This document shows, one piece after another, positions 19,226-28,562 of a DNA stretch of 64,000 nucleotides (the stretch's first letter is position 1; each line of letters opens with the position of its first letter). Position numbers and translations under genes: made by a program. The stretch lies in contig NZ_QICL01000013.1 of the NCBI RefSeq assembly GCF_003201355.1, positions 62,001-126,000 of the forward strand. The letters are read 5' to 3'. The DNA comes from Indolivaga alginatilytica (GTDB lineage Bacteria > Bacteroidota > Bacteroidia > Bacteroidales > Dysgonomonadaceae). Below the pieces are notes generated by a model. It searched no databases, had not been told where the DNA came from, and saw only the letters and a list, made by a program, of their open reading frames with translations.

Positions 19226-21061
19226 TTACTTTTTGATTCTAGAATTTTCCATTTCACCAATTGCATCCACTGCATCCTTATACAGGTCGTCCATTGCCGT
19301 GTCTGATTCAACAGGAGCATAGCGGGCAAACTCGCAGGTATCCAATATGGAAATAAACTTGGTTATCAGTTCCTGAGAAGCCCCGAATCTGATCAGTTCC
19401 TGTTCGATATTATCCCTGCTCAATTCAGCTACAGGAATAACAAGCTTATCACTTAAATAACCCCAAGCCGCACGTAATATCTCTTCATAGAATTGCTCTT
19501 TCTTATGAGCCTGTAGATATTTTCCTGCCAATTTAAGACGCTTAACTGCCACTTTATTAGCTCGCTTGGTTTTCATTCTGGCAATATCCGCATTCTCCTG
19601 AATTTGTTTTCGATAGAGAATAAAGAAAATTACAAATAAGAGCGATGGTATTATATACCACAACCAATAACCAAGTGATCCGAAAACAAAGCTGTCTACA
19701 GAAACCAAAGAGGGTTTACCTGTTTTAATATGTCTGATATCTTGCTCTACCTGAACATCCGACTGGGTGAAGCTCGTAGCCGAGTTACTTCCTGCATGCG
19801 GATCTTTCGCCACATTCAGTGTATATTCGGGTGTAGAAATTGTTTTATACGACCTTGTCTTAATATCGAAATAGGATAATGACAAAGGTGGTATTTTGAA
19901 CGTACCCTGATAACGGGGAATAAACAGATATTCAATCGTTTTTGTTCCGGTGAGACCATTATCCGTATATTTCAAATCATTGGTGATCTTGGGATCGTAA
20001 GACTCAAAATCTTTAGGAAGTTCCAATGTGGGGGTCTTAATCAACTTCATATTACCTGTACCCGAAATAACCAGCTTGATTGTCACAGGATCATTTGCTT
20101 TTATATCCGTAGCCGAGATAGAAGGTGTCATGGAGAATGTACCTACTCCATTTGAGAAATCAGCAGGTTTTCCGTCCGGCAATGGGCTTACATCAATAGT
20201 AAGAGGGCTTGTAGTCATGGTTTTCTTGACATCGGTCATTACATATTGAGGTCCGAAAAACGTTTGAACGGTTTTGCCTGACTTCACATTAAATACCATC
20301 TCTATCTTACCCGACGGTATAGTTATTTTACCCGACCGTTGCGGAAAAAGAAGTGTCCTTCTTAAATCTACAGCATAATAGTTTCGACCATTATAATGCT
20401 CAAAAACCATCTGACGAGTAGGTGTTAAAGGTTGTTCTTCAACCATAAAACCATCAAATTCGGGAAATTCTATTTTACCAATATCCCGAACTTCAAGTGT
20501 AGTATAGAAACGGAAAGTAACTACAAAAGATTCTTGCTCTGAAACTTTCGATTTAGATACTATCGCCCGTATAAAGGCATCTGTAGAATTTATATTCTGA
20601 GCAGTAGATGTTGCAGTGGAAGCTTGACCGCCTCCGCCTCCACCATTGCCCGATTGCTGAGCTTGTGCATTTTTATCGGGAGGTAATACTTTTACCTGAA
20701 CCGTATTTGAAGTATAACTTTTACCGTTAACCGTTATTGTAGCTGCCGGAATAGTGAATGTACCTTCCGAACTGGCACTTAATGTATAAATATAAGACTC
20801 CGAAGAATCTGTAGTCACATTACCATTTATAATCTGAGTACTGGAACTCGACGACATAGCCGGTCCATATAAAATTTCAAATCCTTTGATCGACGACGGG
20901 GCATTAATATTACTTCCGTCTCCTCCCCTTAATGTGTAAACCAGTCTGAATTGATCTCCCTTAGCAACTGCGGCAGGAGCATTAGCTGTAAATTTTACAT
21001 TCTGGGCATTTAATCCTAAACTAAGGAATAAAAGTATCCATAATAACAAATGTCTTTGCAT
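19226..21061 (-). CDS. batD: BatD (full-length)
   Basis: The start is set at the ATG at 21061, beginning a signal peptide (MQRHLLLWILLFLSLGLNAQ). In-frame ATGs at 21082 and 21076 add only a few residues and cannot be excluded. The 611-residue protein has repeated Ig-like beta domains (QFRLVYTLRGGDGSNI, ESFVVTFRFYTTLEVRDIGKIEFPEFDGF), one membrane helix at about 450-470, and a cytoplasmic helical tail. A glycine-rich linker is at about 140 (GNGGGGGGQ). BatD partners the von Willebrand proteins BatA and BatB in the periplasm. A shorter paralogue lies directly upstream. Confidence 0.9.
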   Translation of the reverse strand: MQRHLLLWILLFLSLGLNAQNVKFTANAPAAVAKGDQFRLVYTLRGGDGSNINAPSSIKGFEILYGPAMSSSSSTQIINGNVTTDSSESYIYTLSASSEGTFTIPAATITVNGKSYTSNTVQVKVLPPDKNAQAQQSGNGGGGGGQASTATSTAQNINSTDAFIRAIVSKSKVSEQESFVVTFRFYTTLEVRDIGKIEFPEFDGFMVEEQPLTPTRQMVFEHYNGRNYYAVDLRRTLLFPQRSGKITIPSGKIEMVFNVKSGKTVQTFFGPQYVMTDVKKTMTTSPLTIDVSPLPDGKPADFSNGVGTFSMTPSISATDIKANDPVTIKLVISGTGNMKLIKTPTLELPKDFESYDPKITNDLKYTDNGLTGTKTIEYLFIPRYQGTFKIPPLSLSYFDIKTRSYKTISTPEYTLNVAKDPHAGSNSATSFTQSDVQVEQDIRHIKTGKPSLVSVDSFVFGSLGYWLWYIIPSLLFVIFFILYRKQIQENADIARMKTKRANKVAVKRLKLAGKYLQAHKKEQFYEEILRAAWGYLSDKLVIPVAELSRDNIEQELIRFGASQELITKFISILDTCEFARYAPVESDTAMDDLYKDAVDAIGEMENSRIKK

Positions 21062-21161
21062 CTTTAGCCTGTACATTATCATATTTCTTTAACTAATCCC
21101 TATTTATATAAATACTGGTTTATTCTCATTTATTATATTTCTGCAAATATAAATATATATA

Positions 21162-22418
21162 TCAATATAGACCGGCAACTACAGTACCTTTGAGCTTAGG
21201 CTCTGTTACTGTAACCGTATACTCCGAAGAAGTGAGTACTTTATATGTACCCGAATCGGTATCCAAATACACAAACCTCACGGGAGGAATTCTATAAGTA
21301 CCTGCTTTCTGAGCGATCAACAGATATCCAAAAGTTTTGTCACTCTGTATTCCCAAATCTCCAAAGAACGAATAATCCTCACTCTTCATATCATACACCT
21401 CAATACCCTCAGGCAGATCTAAAACCGGAGCCGAAGCTATACTTAAATCACCCACCCCGTCAACAATCAAGCTCAGAGCAAAAAGGTCTCCAACCTTTGG
21501 CTGAGAACCTTTAATTTCGGATCGTAGTTTAAATTTACCTATTGCATCTGAAAAATCGTCCGGTTTATTCCCAGGTAATCTAACAACTCTTACTGATATT
21601 GGTTCAGACTTAAACAACTTATCTACACCTCTAACTTGATCTTCACCGGCATAATATCCTCTTTTTGTCCGATCCAATATCCTTGTATCAAAACTCAAAG
21701 ACGCTTCAACCTCTGTTATAGCCAGTTTACCTGTACGATTGGGGTAGATAATAATTTTCCGTAAATCCGACACCGAATATTGGCTTCCATTGTAATCTTC
21801 TTTTCTAAAAACCGGAATACCCTGATGATCATAAAAAGGTTTACTTCCGACTTCAAAATCATCCAATACGGGATAGTCTATTTGTTTGACTGAAAGCAAC
21901 CGTACTTTTGTAAACAATTGACAAGATAAAACAACAGCTTCACCTTCATATATCTCTGGTCTTGAAACTTGCGTTCTCAAAAAAGCATCAATGTCGTAAT
22001 ACTCTTCCTTACTCTCATGCTCTCCAAGTACTTTCAACTCAACTATACTTGTTTTATATTCTTTTCCTTCAACTTCTATAGCAGAAACAGGTATTGTAAA
22101 AACTCCTTTTTTATTAGCCTGCACAATGTAAAGAAATGACTTCCATATCTCATAATCGCCATCCGATGAGCCTGAATAGTTATAGATATGTGGTCCACTT
22201 TTCATTTCAAATCCATCAGAAAACTTAGGAGGCATGAAATTTATCCCCTCTCTACTCCCTTTTAAGATATATTCTAAACGAAATGTTTCACCAGCATTAA
22301 CCACCCGAGGATACTTTACTTCAAAAGTTATATCTCCAGCGTTCAGCATTTCAATAGAAGCAAACAAAAGTAAAATAACAAGAAACTTAAATGTTGCAGC
22401 CTTATTAGTCACACCCAT
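21162..22418 (-). CDS. Second BatD-like protein, lacking the membrane and cytoplasmic part
   Basis: This 418-residue protein has a signal peptide (ending near FASIEMLNAG) and the same repeated beta domains as the BatD downstream. Compare ETFRLEYILKGSREGINFMP with QFRLVYTLRGGDGSN, and DLRKIIIYPNRTGKLAI with DLRRTLLFPQRSGKITI. It ends after the Ig-like region (TYKVLTSSEYTVTVTEPKLK), where the full BatD continues into a membrane helix, so it is a periplasmic-only paralogue. It lies 5 bp after batC and 100 bp before batD. No frameshift into the missing region is seen. Confidence 0.85.
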   Translation of the reverse strand: MGVTNKAATFKFLVILLLFASIEMLNAGDITFEVKYPRVVNAGETFRLEYILKGSREGINFMPPKFSDGFEMKSGPHIYNYSGSSDGDYEIWKSFLYIVQANKKGVFTIPVSAIEVEGKEYKTSIVELKVLGEHESKEEYYDIDAFLRTQVSRPEIYEGEAVVLSCQLFTKVRLLSVKQIDYPVLDDFEVGSKPFYDHQGIPVFRKEDYNGSQYSVSDLRKIIIYPNRTGKLAITEVEASLSFDTRILDRTKRGYYAGEDQVRGVDKLFKSEPISVRVVRLPGNKPDDFSDAIGKFKLRSEIKGSQPKVGDLFALSLIVDGVGDLSIASAPVLDLPEGIEVYDMKSEDYSFFGDLGIQSDKTFGYLLIAQKAGTYRIPPVRFVYLDTDSGTYKVLTSSEYTVTVTEPKLKGTVVAGLY

Positions 22419-22423
22419 CTATC

Positions 22424-23164
22424 TTACCAGTCTTTACCTTGTTTTCTATTATTCTCGTTCTGCTTCTTTCGTTCTGCAGCTTTTAGTTGTTGAACACGCT
22501 CTTGTGTTTCTTTTTCGTCTTGTTCGATCGCTTGCAGTAATTGTTGAATATTTTCCTGCGACATCTGGTTTTGCTGATCTTGTTTCTGATCGTCTTTCTT
22601 CTGATCTTGTTTTTGATCTTTATCTTTATCCTGATCCTTATTTTGATCTTTATTCTGGTCTTTATTTTGATCCTTGTTCTGATCTTTGTTTTTATCCTTA
22701 TCCTTGTCTTTATCCTTATCCTTATTGTCCTGATCTTGAATCATCTTTTGAACCGTTGCCAAATTGTATCTGGTTTCCTCATCATTAGGATTTAATCTCA
22801 ATGCCTTTTTATAAGACTCCATCGATTGTTTAAGGTCTTTTTTTCTCAGGAAAGAGTTTCCTACGTTATGCCATGCAGTACTCATCTTTACAGGATCTGT
22901 ATTCTCGGCAGCAAGATATTGTTGATAAGTTTTCAAAGCCTCATCTATATTACCTTGCTTATAATATGTATTCGCCAGATTATAAATAGCTTCCTTTGAA
23001 GATACGTTTTTAGTCAAAGCATCTTTGTAACTGGCTTCGGCTGCATTGTACAATTGCTCATTATACGATTTATTTCCTTCTCTGACAGCCTTTCTCACCT
23101 CACGCTGAGCAAAAAGCCCGAAAGAAACGGCTAACATTAATATAGTAAGAGTTATTTGTTTCAT
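22424..23164 (-). CDS. batC: BatC: TPR protein with Lys/Asp/Gln low-complexity tail
   Basis: The start at 23164 gives a signal peptide (MKQITLTILMLAVSFGLFAQ). TPR units fill residues 25-140 (AEASYKDALTKNVSSKEAIY, AWHNVGNSFLRKKDLKQSME). Residues about 145-205 are a repetitive segment built of KDQN and KDKD units. A final coiled-coil-like region (LLQAIEQDEKETQERVQQLK) ends the protein. It belongs between batB and batD and is likely periplasmic. The upstream extension to 23191 is not needed. Confidence 0.88.
   Translation of the reverse strand: MKQITLTILMLAVSFGLFAQREVRKAVREGNKSYNEQLYNAAEASYKDALTKNVSSKEAIYNLANTYYKQGNIDEALKTYQQYLAAENTDPVKMSTAWHNVGNSFLRKKDLKQSMESYKKALRLNPNDEETRYNLATVQKMIQDQDNKDKDKDKDKDKNKDQNKDQNKDQNKDQNKDQDKDKDQKQDQKKDDQKQDQQNQMSQENIQQLLQAIEQDEKETQERVQQLKAAERKKQNENNRKQGKDW
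22573..22731 (-). repeat. 12-bp tandem-repeat coding segment in batC
   Basis: The DNA reads as a run of degenerate units (TGATCTTTATTC/TTGATCCTTGTTC and similar) encoding (K-D-Q-N)n and (K-D)n. The codon differences between units show it is old rather than freshly expanded. Such tracts may change length by slippage in whole codons. Confidence 0.7.
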
Positions 23165-23234
23165 AATCACCTTATAAGTACTTTCAACCATTTTTTGTCA
23201 TATCGTTCTACCAAAGCAGAAGTATTGACCTTTA

Positions 23235-24257
23235 TTATCTAAATAATCTGATGTTTCTGAATATTCTATTTTTCTTATCGAAAATACATATTTCAACTAA
23301 CAACAGAATCAACATACACCAAGCGAAGAATTGAAACTTCTCATCGTATTCAGAGTATGCACTTCCTTCTACATTTTTCTTTTGCAGTTTATCAAGTTCG
23401 GCTTGCAAGCTTTTTAATGCATTATTAGAATTATCAGCTCTTACATACATACCTTTTCCTGCCTGAGCGATTTGCTTACACATATCTTCGTTCAACTTAG
23501 TAACAACAATATTACCTTCGCTGTCTTTCTTCATTTCATTGCTTGTAGGAGATACGGGAATAGGTGAACCTTCGGGAGTTCCTACCCCTACTACATTGAT
23601 CTGAATACCTGCAGCTGCGGCTTGTTCTGCCAATTGCACTCCATTATCCTCATGGTCTTCACCATCAGTAATAAGAATTATCGATTTATCGACTTCTTTA
23701 TCACTCGTAAAGCTATTCATGGCAATATTGATAGCACTTCCAATTACAGTTCCCTGAACAGGTACTAAAGAGGGATCTATATTTTCGAGGAATATCTTTG
23801 CCGATTGAATATCCGTAGTCATCGGTAATTGTACATAAGCCTCTCCGGCAAATACTACAATAGCCACTTTATCATTCTTTCTCTCATCAATGATTCGAGT
23901 CAAGATTTGCTTAGCCTTAGATAATCGGTCAGGATTTACATCTCGTGCCAACATCGAATTAGATACGTCAATGGCGATCACCAATTCAATACCTTTCTTA
24001 TCTACTTTTTCTATTTTTGTACCGAATTGAGGACGCGCAGCTACAATTACGCCAAAAACAATTACAGCAAAAATCAACCAGAATTTCAAATACGAACGTT
24101 TTAAAGAAAGTTCGGGCATTAATCGCTTTATCAGCTTTAAATCTCCCAATTTCTTTACAACTTTCAGTTTCTGTATATTCAACAGGATAAATCCTACTAC
24201 CAGAACAGGCAGTATAAACAACAGATACAAATACTCGGGGTTAGCAAATCGAAACAT
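23235..24257 (-). CDS. batB: BatB: von Willebrand factor A membrane protein
   Basis: A 340-residue protein. A short N-terminal membrane pair (residues 8-30 and 58-78) precedes a vWA domain with an intact metal site: DVSNS at about 95, the Thr of MTTD, and ITDGEDHEDN at about 195. A C-terminal membrane helix (about 310-330) completes the BatA/B topology with vWA in the periplasm. It lies 70 bp after batA and 70 bp before batC. A possible degenerate repeat copy follows its stop codon (23196-23233). Confidence 0.92.
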   Translation of the reverse strand: MFRFANPEYLYLLFILPVLVVGFILLNIQKLKVVKKLGDLKLIKRLMPELSLKRSYLKFWLIFAVIVFGVIVAARPQFGTKIEKVDKKGIELVIAIDVSNSMLARDVNPDRLSKAKQILTRIIDERKNDKVAIVVFAGEAYVQLPMTTDIQSAKIFLENIDPSLVPVQGTVIGSAINIAMNSFTSDKEVDKSIILITDGEDHEDNGVQLAEQAAAAGIQINVVGVGTPEGSPIPVSPTSNEMKKDSEGNIVVTKLNEDMCKQIAQAGKGMYVRADNSNNALKSLQAELDKLQKKNVEGSAYSEYDEKFQFFAWCMLILLLVEICIFDKKNRIFRNIRLFR

Positions 24258-24277
24258 ATCTAAATTTTATATTCGGT

Positions 24278-24335
24278 GAGGTCTAAGACCTTTTTATTAC
24301 TACTTAATACCATATACATTGCTACACTTATGGAA
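24278..24335 (+). repeat. Intergenic repeat, AAGGTC-palindrome type, antisense to the bat genes
   Basis: GAGGTCTAAGACC followed by TTTTTATTACTACTTAATAC and ATTGCTACACTTATGGAATAC matches head and tail of the copies at 10564 and 27403. It fills the batA-batB gap and its far end overlaps the batA stop codon (24328-24330). Confidence 0.5.
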
Positions 24336-25311
24336 TACTGCGGAATATTGTTCGGCGCAAAACAAGTTCACCCAACAATAAGGCTATAGCCATCAAAGCA
24401 TAAGGCAAATACAGTTCTTGTTTACGGGTAACTTTATTTACACTGATCAGGTATTTCTCCATTTCATCAATCTGCGTATATATATTCTTAAGACTTTGAT
24501 TGTCAACCGCTCTGAAATATTCTCCGCCAGTAACAGAAGCTATTTCAGTAAGCGTTTTTTCATCTATATCAACAGGTACGTTCTGGATACGTTCACCAAA
24601 AGGAGTCATAACCGGAGCAGGTGCAGTACCTTGCGTTCCCACACCAATTGTGTAAACACGTATACCATAACTTTGAGCAAGCTCAGCTGCTGTTATCGGT
24701 GCGATTTGTCCTCTATTGTTAGAGCCGTCGGTCAATAATATGACTACTTTAGATTTCGATTGGCTATCCTTTAATCTGTTTACTGCGTTTGCCAGTCCTA
24801 AACCGATTGCAGTACCATCTTCAATCATACCCGGTCTTATTTCATGCAGCAAATTCAATAGCACACCATGATCGGTAGTCAAAGGAGCTTGTGTAAAGCT
24901 TTCTCCGGCAAAGATCACAAGTCCTATTTTATCTTGTTCACGATCCGAAATAAATTCGGCTGCTACTTTTTTGGCAGCTTCTACCCTATTAGGTTTCAAG
25001 TCTTGTGCTAACATTGATCCCGACACATCGAGCGCCATCACAATATCAATACCTTCCGATTGTGATGTTTCCCACGAATTACTCGCCTGAGGACGTGCTA
25101 TAACTATTATAACTAAAGCTATTGCAACAAGCCGTACAACAAAAGGGAGATGTCTCAAATGTACTTTCCAGGATGATCTGATTCCTCTGAAAGCGGCAGT
25201 AGACGACATTTTGATGGTCGCCTGAACCTTTCTCAGCTTAAAAATATACCACCCAATGAGCGGAATCAGTAATAAAAGCAAAAATAAATATCGAGGGTTT
25301 GCAAATTCCAT
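24328..25311 (-). CDS. batA: BatA: von Willebrand factor A membrane protein
   Basis: A 327-residue protein. A membrane anchor (residues 8-25 and about 55-75, PFVVRLVAIALVIIVIARPQ) is followed by a vWA domain with metal-binding motif DVSGS (about 95), PLTTDHG and LLTDGSNNRG (about 195). A C-terminal helix (about 300-320) is present. It is a paralogue of the adjacent BatB. Together they are thought to form the core of the Bat membrane complex activated by MoxR. It lies 14 bp after the upstream gene. Confidence 0.92.
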   Translation of the reverse strand: MEFANPRYLFLLLLLIPLIGWYIFKLRKVQATIKMSSTAAFRGIRSSWKVHLRHLPFVVRLVAIALVIIVIARPQASNSWETSQSEGIDIVMALDVSGSMLAQDLKPNRVEAAKKVAAEFISDREQDKIGLVIFAGESFTQAPLTTDHGVLLNLLHEIRPGMIEDGTAIGLGLANAVNRLKDSQSKSKVVILLTDGSNNRGQIAPITAAELAQSYGIRVYTIGVGTQGTAPAPVMTPFGERIQNVPVDIDEKTLTEIASVTGGEYFRAVDNQSLKNIYTQIDEMEKYLISVNKVTRKQELYLPYALMAIALLLGELVLRRTIFRSIP

Positions 25312-25325
25312 TTTGGACTTAGTTT

Positions 25326-26435
25326 TTAGCTATTAGCATTTGTTGACTTGTTTTCACTACCGCCTTTGTCTCCGGTAATCCGCCAGTTTATAGGCTCTTC
25401 TCCCTGTGATGTGCTACTACCCTGATTCGGTTCGTTCGGATCAGCAGGAGGTGCAACCTCTTCTTTCTTCGTTTGATTCACAAACAAATAGGCATTTACC
25501 AAACTTAAATCGTTTTCATCAGGAAATGGTTTATATTTAGCGAACTTCACTAAATCGGCTAATTTCAATATCTGTTTTAAGCTGTCACTCGACGATTCGG
25601 CAGTCACAAAGTTATTCACAATATGGAGTATCTCGTCGGATGTCATCTCAAAAGCACTAACACCGAAACGATCCTCTATATATTTCCGTAATATATCGGT
25701 TACTTCCGTAAAGTATTCTTTCTCTTTGCCTTGCTGCCAAAGTTTTTCTACTTTCACATGATCCAAAGCGTGTAAGGCAATAACATGAGGAGGTTCAACA
25801 ACAACAGGTTTGAAGTAATAACCTTTCTTCTTTTTCTGAATATACATATATATACCGATACCGATAGCTGCCAAAAGAAGGAGTACCAACAAGGTTATAA
25901 CGATATAAATAATATAATCCTGCCATACGAAAGGTGGTTTCTGAATTGCTTTTATATCATAAACTCCCAACTTGTCAAATTCGACAGAATCGGTCTGTTG
26001 CGTTTTTAATTGCTCCAGATAACTGAGAGTAGCTTCCGATAGATTGGGTGATACAACTTTGAGCCCAAAACCATTTGATTCGATTGTATCCTTACCGTCT
26101 ATAACAGGTATATAAGGTATATGATACAATGCCGAATCGAATGAAGTAACTATATACCGTTGAGTGATAGTCATTACCTCGTGTGCATAAATGGTATCTG
26201 CCTTAGGCATAGCGAGAACCTCTACGCCGCTTACCAAAGTATCGGCAAAAACAGGCATCACCACTTGCCGCCCTTTGGGGGCAATAACTTCTAAGCTAAT
26301 GGTAGCTTGCTGTCCTATCGCTATTTCATAAGGCTGTACAGTGGCTTTAGCTGTTGATCGTTGGGCAACAACCGAAAACTGTATAGAAATACAACTGAAT
26401 AGAATAGTTAGTATTAATATCTTTTTCCTTAGCAT
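25326..26435 (-). CDS. Bat-operon membrane protein of unknown function
   Basis: A 369-residue protein with signal peptide (MLRKKILILTILFSCISIQF), a periplasmic beta-rich part (about 25-165, YEIAIGQQATISLEVIAPKG) and one membrane helix (about 175-200). The cytoplasmic helical region after it (EKEYFTEVTDILRKYIEDRF) resembles the tail of BatD. The end is Pro/Asn/Gly-rich. It always seems to sit between the DUF58 gene and batA in this type of operon, so it is probably an accessory subunit. I know no established name. Confidence 0.75.
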   Translation of the reverse strand: MLRKKILILTILFSCISIQFSVVAQRSTAKATVQPYEIAIGQQATISLEVIAPKGRQVVMPVFADTLVSGVEVLAMPKADTIYAHEVMTITQRYIVTSFDSALYHIPYIPVIDGKDTIESNGFGLKVVSPNLSEATLSYLEQLKTQQTDSVEFDKLGVYDIKAIQKPPFVWQDYIIYIVITLLVLLLLAAIGIGIYMYIQKKKKGYYFKPVVVEPPHVIALHALDHVKVEKLWQQGKEKEYFTEVTDILRKYIEDRFGVSAFEMTSDEILHIVNNFVTAESSSDSLKQILKLADLVKFAKYKPFPDENDLSLVNAYLFVNQTKKEEVAPPADPNEPNQGSSTSQGEEPINWRITGDKGGSENKSTNANS

Positions 26436-26507
26436 ATATGTAGTTACAAGTTATAAGTTACGAGTTACAAGTCTATTTATTGAGTAATCTCTCAAAAAGA
26501 CCCGTAT

Positions 26508-27386
26508 TTATCTCATATAGTTTCGTTTCTGAAATAAAGCCAAAAGACCCTTTACATAATCCTGATCGGTACTCATCGATACATTATCCACCCTGCTCTT
26601 TGTGAAAGACTGTTGTACTTCAAACAGCATCTTCTGGTAATATCTGTTATAACGCTCTCTGACTTTTTTAGAGGATGTATCAATCCAAGTTTCCTCCTGA
26701 GTTTCGGCATCGACCATCTTCATCAAACCAACCGAAGGCAGTTCAACTTCAAGCTTATCATATATCTGCAATGCCACAAGATCGTGCTTACGATTAGCGA
26801 TAGTCAAAGCATTCTGATAGTCAAACACATCCAGAAAATCGGAGATTAAAAAAGCTGTACATCTCTTTTTTATGGCATTAGTCAAAAACTTCAATGCCAT
26901 AGTAAGATCGGTTTGTGTATGAGTGGGTTGAAAATCAAGAAGCTCACGAATTATGTATAGAATGTGTTTCTTTCCTTTTTTAGGAGGTATAAACTTCTCT
27001 ATCTTATTGGTAAAGAATATCACACCTATCTTATCATTATTCTGAATAGCCGAGAAAGACAAGGTAGCCGCTATTTCAGTAATGATATCGCGTTTTGTTG
27101 CATTCTGAGTTCCAAAGTCAAGACTTCCAGACACATCAACTAGCAACATAACCGTCATTTCGCGTTCTTCTTCAAAAATCTTGATGAAAGGCTTATTATA
27201 TCGGGCAGTCACATTCCAATCAATATCACGAATATCATCACCATAATTATATTCCCTTACCTCCGAGAATGCCATCCCCCTGCCTTTAAATGCAGAGTGA
27301 TATTGTCCGGCAAAAATATTGCGAGACAATCCCCGGGTTTTGATTTCTATCTGACGTACTTTCTTTAGTAATTCACTTGTTTCCAT
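26508..27386 (-). CDS. DUF58 domain protein of the Bat operon
   Basis: A 292-residue soluble protein. The DUF58 core motif RDIDWNVTARYNKPFIKIFE is at about 52-71, followed by a vWA-like metal site DVSGS (about 88-92) and an AFLISDFLD stretch near 180. Proteins of this family are partners of MoxR ATPases. It is the second gene of the operon, 123 bp after moxR, with a copy of the AAGGTC repeat in between. Confidence 0.92.
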   Translation of the reverse strand: METSELLKKVRQIEIKTRGLSRNIFAGQYHSAFKGRGMAFSEVREYNYGDDIRDIDWNVTARYNKPFIKIFEEEREMTVMLLVDVSGSLDFGTQNATKRDIITEIAATLSFSAIQNNDKIGVIFFTNKIEKFIPPKKGKKHILYIIRELLDFQPTHTQTDLTMALKFLTNAIKKRCTAFLISDFLDVFDYQNALTIANRKHDLVALQIYDKLEVELPSVGLMKMVDAETQEETWIDTSSKKVRERYNRYYQKMLFEVQQSFTKSRVDNVSMSTDQDYVKGLLALFQKRNYMR

Positions 27387-27402
27387 GTCCTACGTTTTCT
27401 TT

Positions 27403-27471
27403 AAGGTCACAGACCTTTTGATTGGTTTGGCTAACATCACAACCTAAACATGTTGCAATGCTATAATAAAA
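27403..27471 (+). repeat. Intergenic repeat, AAGGTC-palindrome type, antisense to the bat genes
   Basis: AAGGTCACAGACCTT (27403-27417) is followed by TTGATTGGTTTGGCTAACAT and, further on, TGCAATGCTATAATAAAA. The order of elements is the same as at 10564. It occupies the moxR-DUF58 gap. Confidence 0.55.
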
Positions 27472-27509
27472 GGATACTCGTTTTGTATCGGTTATTATCC
27501 AACCGAGGA

Positions 27510-28502
27510 TCAAGGAACTTCTATCTTGTTTAGTATTTCGCTAACAATCTCGTCAGAAGTAGTATTACTTGCTTCCGCTTCGTATGTAAGACCGATACGG
27601 TGACGTAATACATCGTGAGCAACAGCTCTTACATCTTCGGGAATTACATATCCTCTACGTTTGATAAATGCATAAGCTCTTGAAGCCAGTGCTAAACTGA
27701 TAGATGCACGAGGTGAAGCACCAAATGCAATCATATTCTTCAATGATGGAAGACCATTATCAGCAGGGAAACGTGTTGCAAATACTATATCAACAATATA
27801 TTTCTCTATTTTTTCATCCAAATATACATCCTTTACAACCTTGCGAGCTTCAAGTATTTCATCAGCTTTCAATACAGGTTTTACTTCTTCGTAAGCATCA
27901 TTGATATTTTGACGAAGAATTAGTTTTTCTTCTTCTTTCTTAGGATAGTTAATTACCACTTTCAACATAAAACGGTCTACCTGAGCTTCCGGTAGCGGAT
28001 ATGTACCTTCTTGCTCTATCGGGTTTTGAGTTGCCATTACCAGGAATGGTTTTGGTAATTTCAATGTAGTTTCGCCAATAGTTACCTGACGTTCCTGCAT
28101 AGCCTCAAGTAAAGCACTTTGTACTTTAGCAGGAGCACGGTTAATCTCATCCGCTAATACGAAGTTAGCAAATACAGGTCCTTTCTTGATAAGGAACTCT
28201 TCGTTCTTTTGACTGTATATCATTGTACCGACAACATCGGCAGGCAACAAGTCGGGGGTAAACTGAATACGGTGATAATCTGCCTCAATTAACGAAGCTA
28301 GTGTTTTGATTGCAAGCGTTTTTGCCAATCCGGGTACACCTTCCAGTAATATATGACCATCAGACAATAGTCCGATCAATAGTGATTCGACCAAATGTTT
28401 TTGTCCGACAATCACCTTGTCCATACCCATCATTATCATATTAACGAACGCACTCTTACTCTCTATACGTTCATTTAATTCTCGAATATCAACTTGAGCC
28501 AT
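27510..28502 (-). CDS. MoxR family AAA+ ATPase
   Basis: A 330-residue ATPase with Walker A GVPGLAKT (about 56-63), Walker B VLADEINRAP (about 119-128), sensor motif ATQNPIEQEGTYPLPEAQVD and a C-terminal helical lid (ASPRASISLALASRAYAFIK). MoxR proteins act as chaperones that remodel vWA-domain partners. As first gene of the Bat operon it probably acts on BatA/BatB. A minus-strand -7 element lies about 50 bp upstream of the start. Confidence 0.95.
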   Translation of the reverse strand: MAQVDIRELNERIESKSAFVNMIMMGMDKVIVGQKHLVESLLIGLLSDGHILLEGVPGLAKTLAIKTLASLIEADYHRIQFTPDLLPADVVGTMIYSQKNEEFLIKKGPVFANFVLADEINRAPAKVQSALLEAMQERQVTIGETTLKLPKPFLVMATQNPIEQEGTYPLPEAQVDRFMLKVVINYPKKEEEKLILRQNINDAYEEVKPVLKADEILEARKVVKDVYLDEKIEKYIVDIVFATRFPADNGLPSLKNMIAFGASPRASISLALASRAYAFIKRRGYVIPEDVRAVAHDVLRHRIGLTYEAEASNTTSDEIVSEILNKIEVP

Positions 28503-28551
28503 AAGTAGAAAATATTATATTGTTATTTTTTGATTTTCGTTAAAAGCGTGA

Positions 28552-28559
28552 CAAATTTA
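28552..28559 (-). promoter_or_regulatory. Bat operon promoter -7 element
   Basis: TAAATTTG on the minus strand matches TAnnTTTG and ends 49 bp before the moxR start codon. No convincing TTG -33 element is seen. Confidence 0.45.
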
Positions 28560-28562
28560 TAA

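Noticed and set aside
18460-19329. Longer batE start at 19329
   Set aside because: The extension overlaps batD by over 100 bp and has no signal peptide character; 19218 gives a clean one.
22573-22731. Repeat run considered as a CRISPR array
   Set aside because: Units are about 12 bp, without unique spacers, and lie inside the batC reading frame.
22234-22795. Open frames on the plus strand opposite batC and the short batD, rich in Leu/Ile/Phe
   Set aside because: They are the mirror of the KDQN repeat tract and of a real gene, so their repetitive membrane-like look is an artefact.
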